This document shows positions 9,086 through 16,927 of a stretch of 64,000 bases of DNA, one piece after another. Source of the DNA: Synechococcus sp. PCC 7335. Lineage in GTDB: Bacteria > Cyanobacteriota > Cyanobacteriia > Phormidesmidales > Phormidesmidaceae. The stretch covers positions 256,477-320,476 of the forward strand of contig NZ_DS989904.1 of assembly GCF_000155595.1 (NCBI RefSeq), given 5' to 3'. Each line of letters opens with the position of its first letter. Position 1 is the first letter of the stretch. A program made the translations under genes and the position numbers. The notes under the pieces were generated by a model. The model was not told the origin of the DNA. It saw nothing but the letters and a program-made list of their open reading frames with translations, and did not search any database.

Positions 9086-9454
9086 TTAGTAACCATTTCG
9101 GTCCATACAGCGCTCGTACTCAGCTCTGCGATAATCGTCCCAGTCGTCGCTCTGCGCACTGAGTCCACCCACAGTGCCTAGAGACGCGCCTACAAGCGCA
9201 CCTTTGCCACCATCGTCACCAAAAACTGAACCCAGAACAAATCCTCTAGTGGCACCGCGGGCGGCCTGCCCAACGATGGGGTGACCAGAGAATTGGCGGT
9301 CGGCAGCGTCTCGCGATACATCGTCGCAGTAGCGAGAAACAGAATCATAGCTGTAGCTCCGTGGCTGCGCTTTCGCAGCACTGGCCGTTGCGAAAGCGCA
9401 ACCAGACAGAATGATCACGCTTAGGACCATCTGCTTGCCTAACTTTATTCCCAC
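9086..9454 (-). CDS. Exported glycine-zipper protein
   Basis: A 122-residue protein. The GTG start is kept because the basic residues before MVLSVIILSGCAFATA give a normal signal peptide; an ATG at 9430 is the alternative. After the cleavage region (AKAQ) the mature part contains a Gly/Ala-rich stretch with the small-residue spacing of a glycine zipper (ARGATRGFVLGSVFGDDGGKGALVGASLG). This motif packs membrane-inserting helices in outer-membrane and lipoprotein families such as SlyB/OmpA-linked proteins. Two Cys (DCYDD-like RYCDD and ERCMD) may form a disulphide. The specific function is unknown. Confidence 0.65.
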   Translation of the reverse strand: MGIKLGKQMVLSVIILSGCAFATASAAKAQPRSYSYDSVSRYCDDVSRDAADRQFSGHPIVGQAARGATRGFVLGSVFGDDGGKGALVGASLGTVGGLSAQSDDWDDYRRAEYERCMDRNGY

Positions 9455-9603
9455 AAGCCTTATCTCTCAGTAAAACTACATATACATCAAGCGAGTGTTT
9501 ATTCTACACGATAAACGTAGCTGGATATTGAACAATCGCTAGATAAATCATGGCGCTACTAGAACAACAATGAAAGACCGTAATTACTCTAAAATACAGC
9601 TTA

Positions 9604-10422
9604 CTAACTGTTTGTATTAAACGAAGGAAACGTCTTTATCTCCTCTACGGTGCCACGGCCCAAACGCCAGGTTTCGACGCTGCCATTGTCGAAGTCCATT
9701 CTGACATCGAGTGTTTTATTCGGCAACTGGGCAATTTCAGCTTGCACGGGAGTCAGATCAAAGCGGCTACCACCAACGCTGCAGTTTTCAGCAGGAACGT
9801 AGATAGACTCAACAGTTGTAGTAGGGAAGGGCGTGCCAAGACTACCATAATAACCACCTCCCCAGTAGGGACTGCTAAAAGGGTCTGCAAGCAAGGTAGT
9901 CGTTTCGTAATAGGCCGGAGCGACTTCAACAGCTTGGGCCTGAGTCGCTACTATTTTTTGATCAATCGTTACCAAGACCTGATCGCCATCAAGCAACGTA
10001 ATCTTCTCAAGCTGGGCATTAGCTATGGCTTGATTACGGAAGCAATAGAACATAGAGACCTGTAACACGTTCGAAGAAGGAATGTCTCCCCAGAGAGTGT
10101 ATAGTCCTACTCTCTTGTGCTTAGGATCGTAGTCTCTATCTTTGACTGCATAGCCAAGTCCTCTATCAGGAATAGAGAGAGTAAACACTTCACTGAAAGG
10201 CGCTTCACGAATGGCCTCTAGAATCTCTGCTGGTGGTTCGTCTAAAACTTCGTTCAGCAGCTCCTCTTCAATATTGCTTTGAGTAAGTTGCTGAGCATGA
10301 CTAGGAAGAATTTCACCTGTGCCAGTAATCCCGCCTGCAACTAAACTACTAACCAGCAGTATCCTGGAGCAGGAGCGCCTAACAAGCGTGCTGTATTGCT
10401 TTGAGAATGAACCTTTGGTCAC
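9604..10422 (-). CDS. Exported protein of unknown function
   Basis: A 272-residue protein with a signal segment (about residues 18-44, ending PSHAQQ). The mature part is mostly beta-rich, with an aromatic-Gly segment (SSPYWGGGYYGSLG, about residues 183-196) and two Cys about 90 residues apart (MFYCFRN and ENCSVGG) that could form a disulphide. I do not recognise a domain. It is the third of three minus-strand genes for small exported proteins (8619, 9086, 9604), with spacers of 128 and 149 bases, so an envelope-related role is likely but not shown. Confidence 0.6.
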   Translation of the reverse strand: MTKGSFSKQYSTLVRRSCSRILLVSSLVAGGITGTGEILPSHAQQLTQSNIEEELLNEVLDEPPAEILEAIREAPFSEVFTLSIPDRGLGYAVKDRDYDPKHKRVGLYTLWGDIPSSNVLQVSMFYCFRNQAIANAQLEKITLLDGDQVLVTIDQKIVATQAQAVEVAPAYYETTTLLADPFSSPYWGGGYYGSLGTPFPTTTVESIYVPAENCSVGGSRFDLTPVQAEIAQLPNKTLDVRMDFDNGSVETWRLGRGTVEEIKTFPSFNTNS

Positions 10423-10683
10423 AAGTGAATCCCTTTCTAACTTTTAGAATGATTAGGTTGAGGCATACAGCGCAATAATGCCGTAAACAAATTTATCTCT
10501 ATTACAATACCTGGCGGTAGAGCGTGAGAAAAATGCTTAAATTACTTTCTTCATAGTTCGTAATTTGACCTAAGGAACAAGGTAACAAAAAGATCTTGGC
10601 TTAGATGTTGGCTTATTAGTGCTGACAATCTTCCCTTTCAGAAGCCGCAATTGTGAGCGAGTTGTCATTGCCGACTATGCACT

Positions 10684-11673
10684 TTAATCATTCTGTTGAA
10701 TCTGTGTATTGCCGAACCCTGTGAGCGATCGCGTCAAATCCCATAGTAGCCGCCGCTCATCTTGCAACTGCAGCACGACGCTAGTCATCGGAGTGATTTC
10801 TCCAACTGTCTGACAAACAACCTGATTAGAAGCAAATAGTCTCTTAACTGCTGCAACATTGTTTGGCGGTACGCTTAATAGAAATCCATAGCTAGGAAAG
10901 CTCGTCAGCCACTTAGTCCATGGCACACCAACCGGGCGCGGCACTCTGTTCAAATCTAGCAAAGCCCCACAGCCAGAAGCCTCGCACAGCATCAACAACG
11001 TGCCCGCCAAACCACCCATACTAATGTCTTTACCGGCGCTGCATAGATTGGCATTAGCTAGATCGGTTAACTTTGATAGGTGTGATCGCAACATAGCCGG
11101 TTCTGCCATAGTCGCTGCGTTCCAAAAGGGATAGTCGCCGTAATAGACCCCTGCCATATTGATCACCATCATCAGCGTATCCCCCGGACTAGCCTCGAAG
11201 CTGGTGATCAGCTGACTTGCCCGTCCTAATACCGCTACGGCCAAACCGCTGTACTCGCTATGACAGTTTGTATGTCCACCTACGATGGGAACGCCGTAGG
11301 CAGTTGCGGCTGCTCGCATACCTGCCCATATCTGTTGAGTTTCTTCTTGCGAACGACTCCATAGCGCATCTACAACAGCGATCGCGCTTCCTCCCATAGC
11401 CGCGATATCCGATAGATTAACCATCACCGCACACCACCCGGCAAACCACGGATCGCTCAAAACTAGCTGCGGCCAGATGCCTTCTGCTGCTAGCAGCAAA
11501 TAGCCGTCCCCATCGAAAATCGCTGCGCAATCATCCCCTAGTCGAATCTGTGAGCCATCTACGCCAGGTACATACTGTCCGATTGCAGTGGCTGCCGTTT
11601 GAATATCTTGTTTATTCAAGATGCTGGCAGCCGACTGAAGCAAATGAACAATCTGCGAAAGCGTTTGCTGCAT
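10684..11673 (-). CDS. AIR-synthase-related protein of the Nit1C cluster (Sll0787 family)
   Basis: A 329-residue protein with the two-domain PurM/SelD/ThiL architecture, in which an N-terminal half with acidic metal/ATP-binding residues (QIRLGDDCAAIFDGDGYLLLA) precedes the C-terminal domain (SAGKDISMGGLAGTLLMLCE). These enzymes bind ATP and usually phosphorylate or cyclise small molecules; the substrate of this subfamily is unknown. It ends the five-gene nit operon, 6 bases after the acetyltransferase gene, and so is probably translationally linked to it. The family occurs almost only in Nit1C clusters, which is the main basis for the assignment. Confidence 0.88.
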   Translation of the reverse strand: MQQTLSQIVHLLQSAASILNKQDIQTAATAIGQYVPGVDGSQIRLGDDCAAIFDGDGYLLLAAEGIWPQLVLSDPWFAGWCAVMVNLSDIAAMGGSAIAVVDALWSRSQEETQQIWAGMRAAATAYGVPIVGGHTNCHSEYSGLAVAVLGRASQLITSFEASPGDTLMMVINMAGVYYGDYPFWNAATMAEPAMLRSHLSKLTDLANANLCSAGKDISMGGLAGTLLMLCEASGCGALLDLNRVPRPVGVPWTKWLTSFPSYGFLLSVPPNNVAAVKRLFASNQVVCQTVGEITPMTSVVLQLQDERRLLWDLTRSLTGFGNTQIQQND

Positions 11674-11679
11674 AAGAGA

Positions 11680-12192
11680 CTACGCTACGTTTAGGATCGG
11701 TAAGGCAGGGCGTGGCTGGTCGGTGGGAGGGTAATAGTCTAAATCGGCTTGCATGAGGTGATGAGGGCGCTCTAGGATTTCTAGCGTTTCTAGGCTCTCC
11801 CAGTGTAGGCGAGTAAAGAAACGAACGTTCTGCAACTGAACCGTGGCCAGAAAGCGATCGCAACCCCAGGTATTCGCGGTCGTGACTGCTTTTTGGATTA
11901 ATCCTTTACCAATGCGACCAACCCGGCGAAAGTCAGGATGCACGCCGAGTCGCCCACCGTACCAAAGGCGAGGAGACTGCTCATAGATTCTGACAACGCC
12001 GACGATTTGGTTGGGTTTGTCCTCTTCATGGGCGATCGCCACAATGGGATAAGACTTCTGATCGATAGCATCGCGATCTGTTTGTTCAAACAGTTCTTGT
12101 TCTTTACAGAAAATCTGCGATCGTAGGTCAAAGTAACTATCTATCTCGTCGGTTGATAGCGCTAATTCAAAGCTGTAAGTTCGTTTAGCCAC
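11680..12192 (-). CDS. GNAT-family N-acetyltransferase of the Nit1C cluster (Sll0786/MSMEG_0567 family)
   Basis: A 170-residue acetyltransferase. The acetyl-CoA-binding core is seen in GVHPDFRRVGRIGKGLIQKA (about residues 81-100), which matches the R/Q-x-x-G-x-G/A motif A of GNAT enzymes. A fitting motif-B region follows (FFTRLHWESLETLEI). The N-terminal DEIDSYFDLRSQIFCKEQ stretch is typical of GNAT proteins acting on small molecules. The acceptor is unknown. It sits between the radical SAM gene (125 bases, containing a minisatellite) and the AIR-synthase-like gene (6 bases). Confidence 0.85.
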   Translation of the reverse strand: MAKRTYSFELALSTDEIDSYFDLRSQIFCKEQELFEQTDRDAIDQKSYPIVAIAHEEDKPNQIVGVVRIYEQSPRLWYGGRLGVHPDFRRVGRIGKGLIQKAVTTANTWGCDRFLATVQLQNVRFFTRLHWESLETLEILERPHHLMQADLDYYPPTDQPRPALPILNVA

Positions 12193-12281
12193 TTCTCTTG
12201 CCTTCCTCTACTGCTAGCAACGCTTCAATTCTCGTACCGCTTTAGCTCATACATGTTTCGATTTAAGCTATCCGGCCCAAA

Positions 12282-12341
12282 GCCAGACTATTCGAAGCCA
12301 GACCATTCAAAGCCAGACTACTCAAAGTTAGACTGCTCAAA
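12282..12341. repeat. Four-copy 15-base tandem repeat across the radical SAM stop codon
   Basis: Units GCCAGACTATTCGAA, GCCAGACCATTCAAA, GCCAGACTACTCAAA and GTTAGACTGCTCAAA follow one another. The last copies encode the C-terminal residues SNFEQSNFE of the radical SAM protein on the minus strand. The TAG stop lies inside the third unit, and the remaining units are in the spacer. The length is a multiple of three, so expansion keeps the frame. Confidence 0.85.
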
Positions 12342-13469
12342 GTTAGAGAGAGCCGAGCAGGCCCCACATTTCGCACACCCTGCTTTCATCTCGCTAGATA
12401 ATAGATTCGCATCTCTCAGCATCTGTGCAATGCGCTGATAAAGCTCAAACATTAGTCCACTATCCGGTGGAGGCGTTTGTGCCAAGGGCGTGCCTACAAT
12501 CGGAACAAACGGCACTACAAATGGATAGACGCCTAACTGAATCAGTCGCTCACTCACCGAAAGCAAAGTATCCTTACTATCACCTAATCCTGCAAGCAAG
12601 TAAGTACTTACCTGTCCTCGACCAAAGACTTTGACAGCCGCCGAGAATGCTTCAAAATAGTAGCTAAGTGGCACCTTTGCCTTTCCGGGCATGATTCTTG
12701 CTCGAACTGTCGGATCTGCGGCTTCTAGATGCATTCCTAAGCTATCTATCCCAGCCGAGTGCATTCGATCAAACCATCGAAAATCATCGGGCGGCTCGCA
12801 CTGTGCCTGAATAGGCAAAGAGACTTTTGCTTTGATGGCTTGAGCACAGTCGGTTAGATAGGCGGCACCTCTATCTGTTGTATTTGGGGTGCCTGTCGTC
12901 ATAATCATGTGCTCTACCTGGTCAAGACGAACAGCAGCTTCAGCAACTTCGGCTAGTTGCTCAGGCGTTTTCTTAGCAATCGTGCGATCGCTTTCTAAAG
13001 ACTGACCAATCGCACAAAACTGACAGGCCGTTTTACGATTCTCGTATCGAATGCAGGCTTGCAAAACTGTTGTTGCTAGTACATTGTTGCTATGCAACAG
13101 CGCGATCTTCGAGTAGGGGATGCCATCAGCGGTGTGCAAACCGTAAAACTTAGGCTGACGTGGAAAGTCAAGCGGACTAATCACTTGATTGTTCTTTGCT
13201 AAATAAGACTGACCGGTTGAGGAATCAATATCTACTCGGTAGGGAGACTGGGCTGCACCATCAGTGTAAACAGGCACCATTACAGTTGTCCGGCCAATCG
13301 TTACCGCTTTATGATCAGAAGGACCCGCACCGCCTTTTCGTCCGGCTGCCCCTATCTCAGATGTCGCTAGGTTGAGCCCTCTAGATTGCAGGTCAGTAAT
13401 GATATGTTGTGCGTTTAATGGCTCAGCGGATAGCAGACTACTTCGCATGTAGGGAACTGATTTGGACAT
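12318..13469 (-). CDS. Radical SAM protein of the Nit1C cluster (Sll0785/MSMEG_0568 family)
   Basis: A 383-residue enzyme expected to bind a 4Fe-4S cluster and S-adenosylmethionine. The cluster Cys are C139, C149 and C152, spaced C-x9-C-x2-C rather than the classical C-x3-C-x2-C; to my knowledge this wider spacing is normal for this family. A TIM-barrel-like core follows (MIMTTGTPNTTDRGAAYLT; PIQAQCEPPDDFRWFD). A second Cys group, C365/C368/C371 (CAKCGAC), near the C-terminus could hold an auxiliary cluster. The last residues come from a 15-base tandem repeat. It is the third gene of the nit operon, 67 bases after the nitrilase gene. Its reaction is unknown. Confidence 0.9.
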   Translation of the reverse strand: MSKSVPYMRSSLLSAEPLNAQHIITDLQSRGLNLATSEIGAAGRKGGAGPSDHKAVTIGRTTVMVPVYTDGAAQSPYRVDIDSSTGQSYLAKNNQVISPLDFPRQPKFYGLHTADGIPYSKIALLHSNNVLATTVLQACIRYENRKTACQFCAIGQSLESDRTIAKKTPEQLAEVAEAAVRLDQVEHMIMTTGTPNTTDRGAAYLTDCAQAIKAKVSLPIQAQCEPPDDFRWFDRMHSAGIDSLGMHLEAADPTVRARIMPGKAKVPLSYYFEAFSAAVKVFGRGQVSTYLLAGLGDSKDTLLSVSERLIQLGVYPFVVPFVPIVGTPLAQTPPPDSGLMFELYQRIAQMLRDANLLSSEMKAGCAKCGACSALSNFEQSNFE

Positions 13470-13479
13470 AGGTCGACAA

Positions 13480-13520
13480 AATAATCTGAGAATAAATAGG
13501 AATAATCTGAGAATAAAGAA
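13480..13520. repeat. Two-copy 21-base tandem repeat upstream of the radical SAM gene
   Basis: AATAATCTGAGAATAAATAGG is followed immediately by AATAATCTGAGAATAAAGAA, between the nitrilase stop and the radical SAM start. It may alter the spacing between the two cistrons. Confidence 0.75.
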
Positions 13521-13536
13521 GAGACGCCTAGTTGAT

Positions 13537-14631
13537 TTAGTCGTTGCTCTTTGAAGAGAGCCGCTCTAGGCGACGGGTAGAAGAATCGGAACTATTTGAA
13601 GAAATAGGGATTCCAACAGAATAGTCAGCGTCTTCTTGAAGACCTTCAAGTCCTTCTACTGCAGAAGAGTCTAAAGGCTGCGAGTCCCTCTTCTCATGAG
13701 TAACCTGGTTGATAGCTGAGTAGGCAGATGTATTGATCTTGAGCTGGAGCAGATCGGGTCTCGCATAGTGACCCACAGAATCCATCATACGCTTACGTTT
13801 GGTGATCAAAGAGAAATCTAGGCTAGCGATCGCCATGCCCTCTCCTTCTCGAATCGGCTCTGCTAAATGGACCCCTTCCGGACTAATAATCGTCGTATAG
13901 CACCCACCTTGCAGTACCTTTTGTAACGCCTCAGTCGGCGCAATCTGTTCTACCTGCGCAGGCGATAGCCAGCCCGTCGAATTCACAACAAAACAGCCTG
14001 ACTCTAGAGCGTGATGACGCATTGTCACTTCAGTTTGTTCACTGAAAATATCACCCACCATTGAGCCAGGAAACTGGCCGCAGTGAATTTGTTCATGCCC
14101 TGTCATCAGACTATAGCGGGCAAGCGGATTGTAATGCTCCCAACAGGCCAACGTACCCAATCGTCCAACTGCTGTCTCACACACCTGCAACCCAGACCCA
14201 TCGCCCTGTCCCCATACCATCCGTTCGTGATAGGTCGGTGTTAGCTTCCGGCGCTTCAACACACACTCACCTGTTGCGTCGAAAACGAGCTGAGTGTTGT
14301 AAAGTGAGCCCTTATCCCTTTCGTTCACGCCTAGAACAATTACCATCTGATGTACGCGAGCTGCCTGACCAACTGCGTCAGTCACAGGACCCGGGACAAC
14401 TACTGCCTCCTCATAGAGTCTCATATGTTCTTTGCCCATCAGCACGGGCGGCAGCACAAAAGAGAAGTAAGGATAGTAAGGGATAAAGGTCTCAGGAAAA
14501 ACAATCAGATCTACGCCTTCTTTGGCAGCTTCACCAATCGCCTTGAGCACTTTTTCTACCGTACCCGACTGACTATGTAACACAGGTGAAAGCTGTACGG
14601 CGGCAGCTTTTACTGTTTTAGAGTAATCCAT
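13537..14631 (-). CDS. Nitrilase of the Nit1C cluster (Sll0784 family)
   Basis: A 364-residue carbon-nitrogen hydrolase that would convert a nitrile to the acid and ammonia. The catalytic triad is visible: Glu47 in VFPETFIP, Lys129 in [11 protein letters not shown] and Cys163 in [10 protein letters not shown]. Length and motifs fit true nitrilases rather than amidases. A Ser/Glu-rich tail of about 60 residues follows the fold. In other bacteria, Nit1C nitrilases have been linked to growth on cyanide or simple nitriles as nitrogen source; the physiological substrate here is not known. It is the second gene of the operon, with the Sll0783-family gene 105 bases upstream. Confidence 0.94.
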   Translation of the reverse strand: MDYSKTVKAAAVQLSPVLHSQSGTVEKVLKAIGEAAKEGVDLIVFPETFIPYYPYFSFVLPPVLMGKEHMRLYEEAVVVPGPVTDAVGQAARVHQMVIVLGVNERDKGSLYNTQLVFDATGECVLKRRKLTPTYHERMVWGQGDGSGLQVCETAVGRLGTLACWEHYNPLARYSLMTGHEQIHCGQFPGSMVGDIFSEQTEVTMRHHALESGCFVVNSTGWLSPAQVEQIAPTEALQKVLQGGCYTTIISPEGVHLAEPIREGEGMAIASLDFSLITKRKRMMDSVGHYARPDLLQLKINTSAYSAINQVTHEKRDSQPLDSSAVEGLEGLQEDADYSVGIPISSNSSDSSTRRLERLSSKSND

Positions 14632-14736
14632 AGTAAATGCTGCTTAGTGAACAGGCTCTCTTGATAATTGTGGCGTTGCTTCTCTAACGTTAATACCCCT
14701 TCTACAGCGGACTAGAGTGGGTATTGAGCCACAGTC

Positions 14737-15219
14737 CTACATCGTCCAAGTATCTAATATAAACGCACCTTCTTTACGATGCATGAGTACGATATCTAAA
14801 ACATCTTTGGGGTTAATGGGCGTAATGCCAGGAATCAAAGAAGGCTCACCGTGCCCGTACAATGCCTGCAGCGCGAACCGACAGGCATAGACCTTAGCCC
14901 CATCTGCAATCACCTTTTCAACCCGATTGTTCATGGCCATATGTCCAGGGAAGGCCTCATCCCCCAACTTAGGAAAGCCGCGCTGTACACCTAGCGTTAC
15001 CCCAGGCCCGTACAACAATACAGAAGTCTCGAATCCTTTGCTAATCAGACGGCTAACTTGCAACAGATTCACTAGTCCAATAGAACCTTCAAACGCAACC
15101 GTATGAAAGGTTACTAGTGCCTTTTCGCCAGGTTCTGCCTGAACATCAGGAAATACTTTCTCTTCATAATCTACAAAAAAGTCACCACTCTGATGCGCTG
15201 GCGTTGTTACAGCTGGCAT
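14737..15219 (-). CDS. Sll0783/MSMEG_0572-family protein, first gene of the nit operon
   Basis: A 160-residue protein of the family that opens Nit1C clusters. The ATG at 15219 has GGGAG 9 bases upstream and lies about 22 bases after the predicted transcription start. The fold appears DsrE-like (alternating beta strands and helices: [50 protein letters not shown]). The Synechocystis homologue Sll0783 is known as a nitrogen-starvation-induced protein needed for normal polyhydroxybutyrate accumulation; its biochemical role is unresolved. A perfect NtcA-type promoter precedes it here. Confidence 0.9.
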   Translation of the reverse strand: MPAVTTPAHQSGDFFVDYEEKVFPDVQAEPGEKALVTFHTVAFEGSIGLVNLLQVSRLISKGFETSVLLYGPGVTLGVQRGFPKLGDEAFPGHMAMNNRVEKVIADGAKVYACRFALQALYGHGEPSLIPGITPINPKDVLDIVLMHRKEGAFILDTWTM

Positions 15220-15247
15220 ATGTCATTACTCCCAAATATCTGTCCAC

Positions 15248-15289
15248 ACCGTAAGTGGTCGAAGCACCTTTTCCAGTATCTATTGCTAC
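15248..15289 (-). promoter_or_regulatory. NtcA-activated promoter of the nit cluster
   Basis: On the minus strand GTAGCAATAGATAC (GTA-N8-TAC, 15289-15276) is followed by exactly 22 bases and then TACGGT (TAN3T, 15253-15248). This is the textbook class II NtcA promoter of cyanobacteria, centred near -41.5. Transcription would start near 15241, giving a leader of about 22 bases before the Sll0783-family ATG. Confidence 0.8.
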
Positions 15290-15563
15290 AGATAGATAGA
15301 GTCTGACTATTGAGACAGGACAAACTACTTCAAGATAGTCGCTTACGACTTATTGAAGACATCAGCCTGCACGAAAAGACAGGTAATTCTTCAAAGCGAC
15401 ACTGTTAAAAGAGTGAGGCTTTTCGATTCTGTAACGTCTGATACAAGGCTATTCTAAAGGTCTTTCTATGGTTGATAAATAGTCTTCAGTGAAATAATCT
15501 TTTCTGCTTCTATGGCATCTGTTTTGAGGTGCTTGTTCTCACACAGCGTTTGCCTAACTGCTT
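15290..15563. other. Rest of the divergent nit intergenic region
   Basis: This non-coding stretch lies between the NtcA promoter and the flavoprotein gene. I see no -10 box at the right distance from the NtcA box in the rightward direction and no clear sigma-70 promoter, so expression of the flavoprotein gene is unexplained. Confidence 0.45.
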
Positions 15564-16880
15564 ATGAGCTTATCAACGACTACGCACTATCCAGTTGTTA
15601 TTGTTGGCGGTGGCCAAGCAGGGCTATCTGTCAGCTACTGCCTAAAGCAGCGAGGCATTGAAAATATCATCTTTGAGAAGCATAGCGTTGCTCATTCTTG
15701 GGAAGCTAAGCGATGGGATTCTTTCTGTCTAGTTACGCCTAATTGGCAGTGCGTACTACCAGGGTATGCGTATTCAGGTGACGACCCTGATGGCTTCATG
15801 GGAAAGCGTAAGATTGTTCAATATGTTCAAGATTATGCCCAGTTTTTTGAAGCTAACATTAGAGAAGGGGTTGCGGTAGAGAAAGTTGAGGAAGAACCCA
15901 GCAATGCTGTTTTCAAGGTAACGACCTCGGCAGGAATATATACAGCTGATCAGGTTGTCGTTGCGACAGGTGGATATCATATTCCTAAGATTCCGACTAT
16001 AAGTGAGGCTTTACCTGAAAGTGTTTTACAGCTTCATTCTTCAGCATATAAGAAGCCAGCGGATCTACCGGCAGGAGATGTGCTAGTCGTAGGCACGGGT
16101 CAGTCGGGATGTCAGATTGCAGAAGATCTGCATCTAGCGGGTAGGCAGGTACATCTGTGTGTTGGTGGAGCACCGCGATCGCCCCGGCAATATAGAGGTA
16201 AAGATGTCGTCGAGTGGCTAGATCAGCTAGGCTACTACGACATTACTGTAGATGAACACCCGCAAAAGGAAGCCGTTCGGAAAAAGACAAATCACTATGT
16301 CACAGGGCGTGGCGGGGGTAGAGAGATCGATCTGCGGCAGTTTGCAACAGAAGGAATGCGACTCTACGGCAAACTGAAATCTATTGAGGGAACTCGGCTG
16401 ACTTTAAAAGACGATCTAAAAAAGAATCTTGATCAAGCAGATGAAGTAGCCGAAAGTATTAAAAGAACCATCGATCAGTACATAGAGAAGAACAACATAG
16501 AAGCTGTGGTTGATCCTCCCTATGAACCCGTGTGGCAACCGAATGACACACCGACCTTGATCGATCTTGAAGCCGCTGGCATCAATACCGTCATTTGGGC
16601 AACCGGCTATCATATGGATTTTAGCTGGATAGAGATTCCTGCGTTTGATGGGAAAGGCTACCCGACGCATCAGCGGGGTGTAACGACAGTAGAGGGGCTG
16701 TATTTTATTGGACTGCCCTGGCTGTACACCTGGGGGTCGGGGCGTTTTTCTGGGGTAGCTCACGATGCCGAGCACCTTGCTGACTGTATCGAACACTGCA
16801 TTGAGCTTAGACATCGTGGATTAAAACTCTCACAACCGGGTCGTTATGAGGCAATTAATGAAGTGGCGATTGGATCATAG
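15564..16880 (+). CDS. FAD-dependent oxidoreductase of the Nit1C cluster (MSMEG_0569 family)
   Basis: A 438-residue flavoprotein monooxygenase-like enzyme. The FAD-binding Rossmann motif is VVIVGGGQAGLSVSYCL (residues 10-26). A second dinucleotide-binding motif, VLVVGTGQSGCQIAEDL, near residue 175 probably binds NAD(P)H, and the ATG-type motif is seen in VVATGGYHIPKIP and WATGYHMDF. This arrangement resembles YUCCA/CzcO-like flavin monooxygenases. The family is characteristic of Nit1C clusters, where the substrate is unproven. It is transcribed away from the nit operon and converges on the LuxR-type gene, 47 bases from it. Confidence 0.9.
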   Translation: MSLSTTTHYPVVIVGGGQAGLSVSYCLKQRGIENIIFEKHSVAHSWEAKRWDSFCLVTPNWQCVLPGYAYSGDDPDGFMGKRKIVQYVQDYAQFFEANIREGVAVEKVEEEPSNAVFKVTTSAGIYTADQVVVATGGYHIPKIPTISEALPESVLQLHSSAYKKPADLPAGDVLVVGTGQSGCQIAEDLHLAGRQVHLCVGGAPRSPRQYRGKDVVEWLDQLGYYDITVDEHPQKEAVRKKTNHYVTGRGGGREIDLRQFATEGMRLYGKLKSIEGTRLTLKDDLKKNLDQADEVAESIKRTIDQYIEKNNIEAVVDPPYEPVWQPNDTPTLIDLEAAGINTVIWATGYHMDFSWIEIPAFDGKGYPTHQRGVTTVEGLYFIGLPWLYTWGSGRFSGVAHDAEHLADCIEHCIELRHRGLKLSQPGRYEAINEVAIGS

Positions 16881-16927
16881 ACCGCGCTTAGTCCACTCTT
16901 TCTAGCGACTCGCACTTTCATAGCCAG

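Noticed and set aside
12253-12438. Plus-strand ORF with the repeat KPDYS
   Set aside because: It is the reverse reading of the 15-base tandem repeat and the end of the radical SAM gene.
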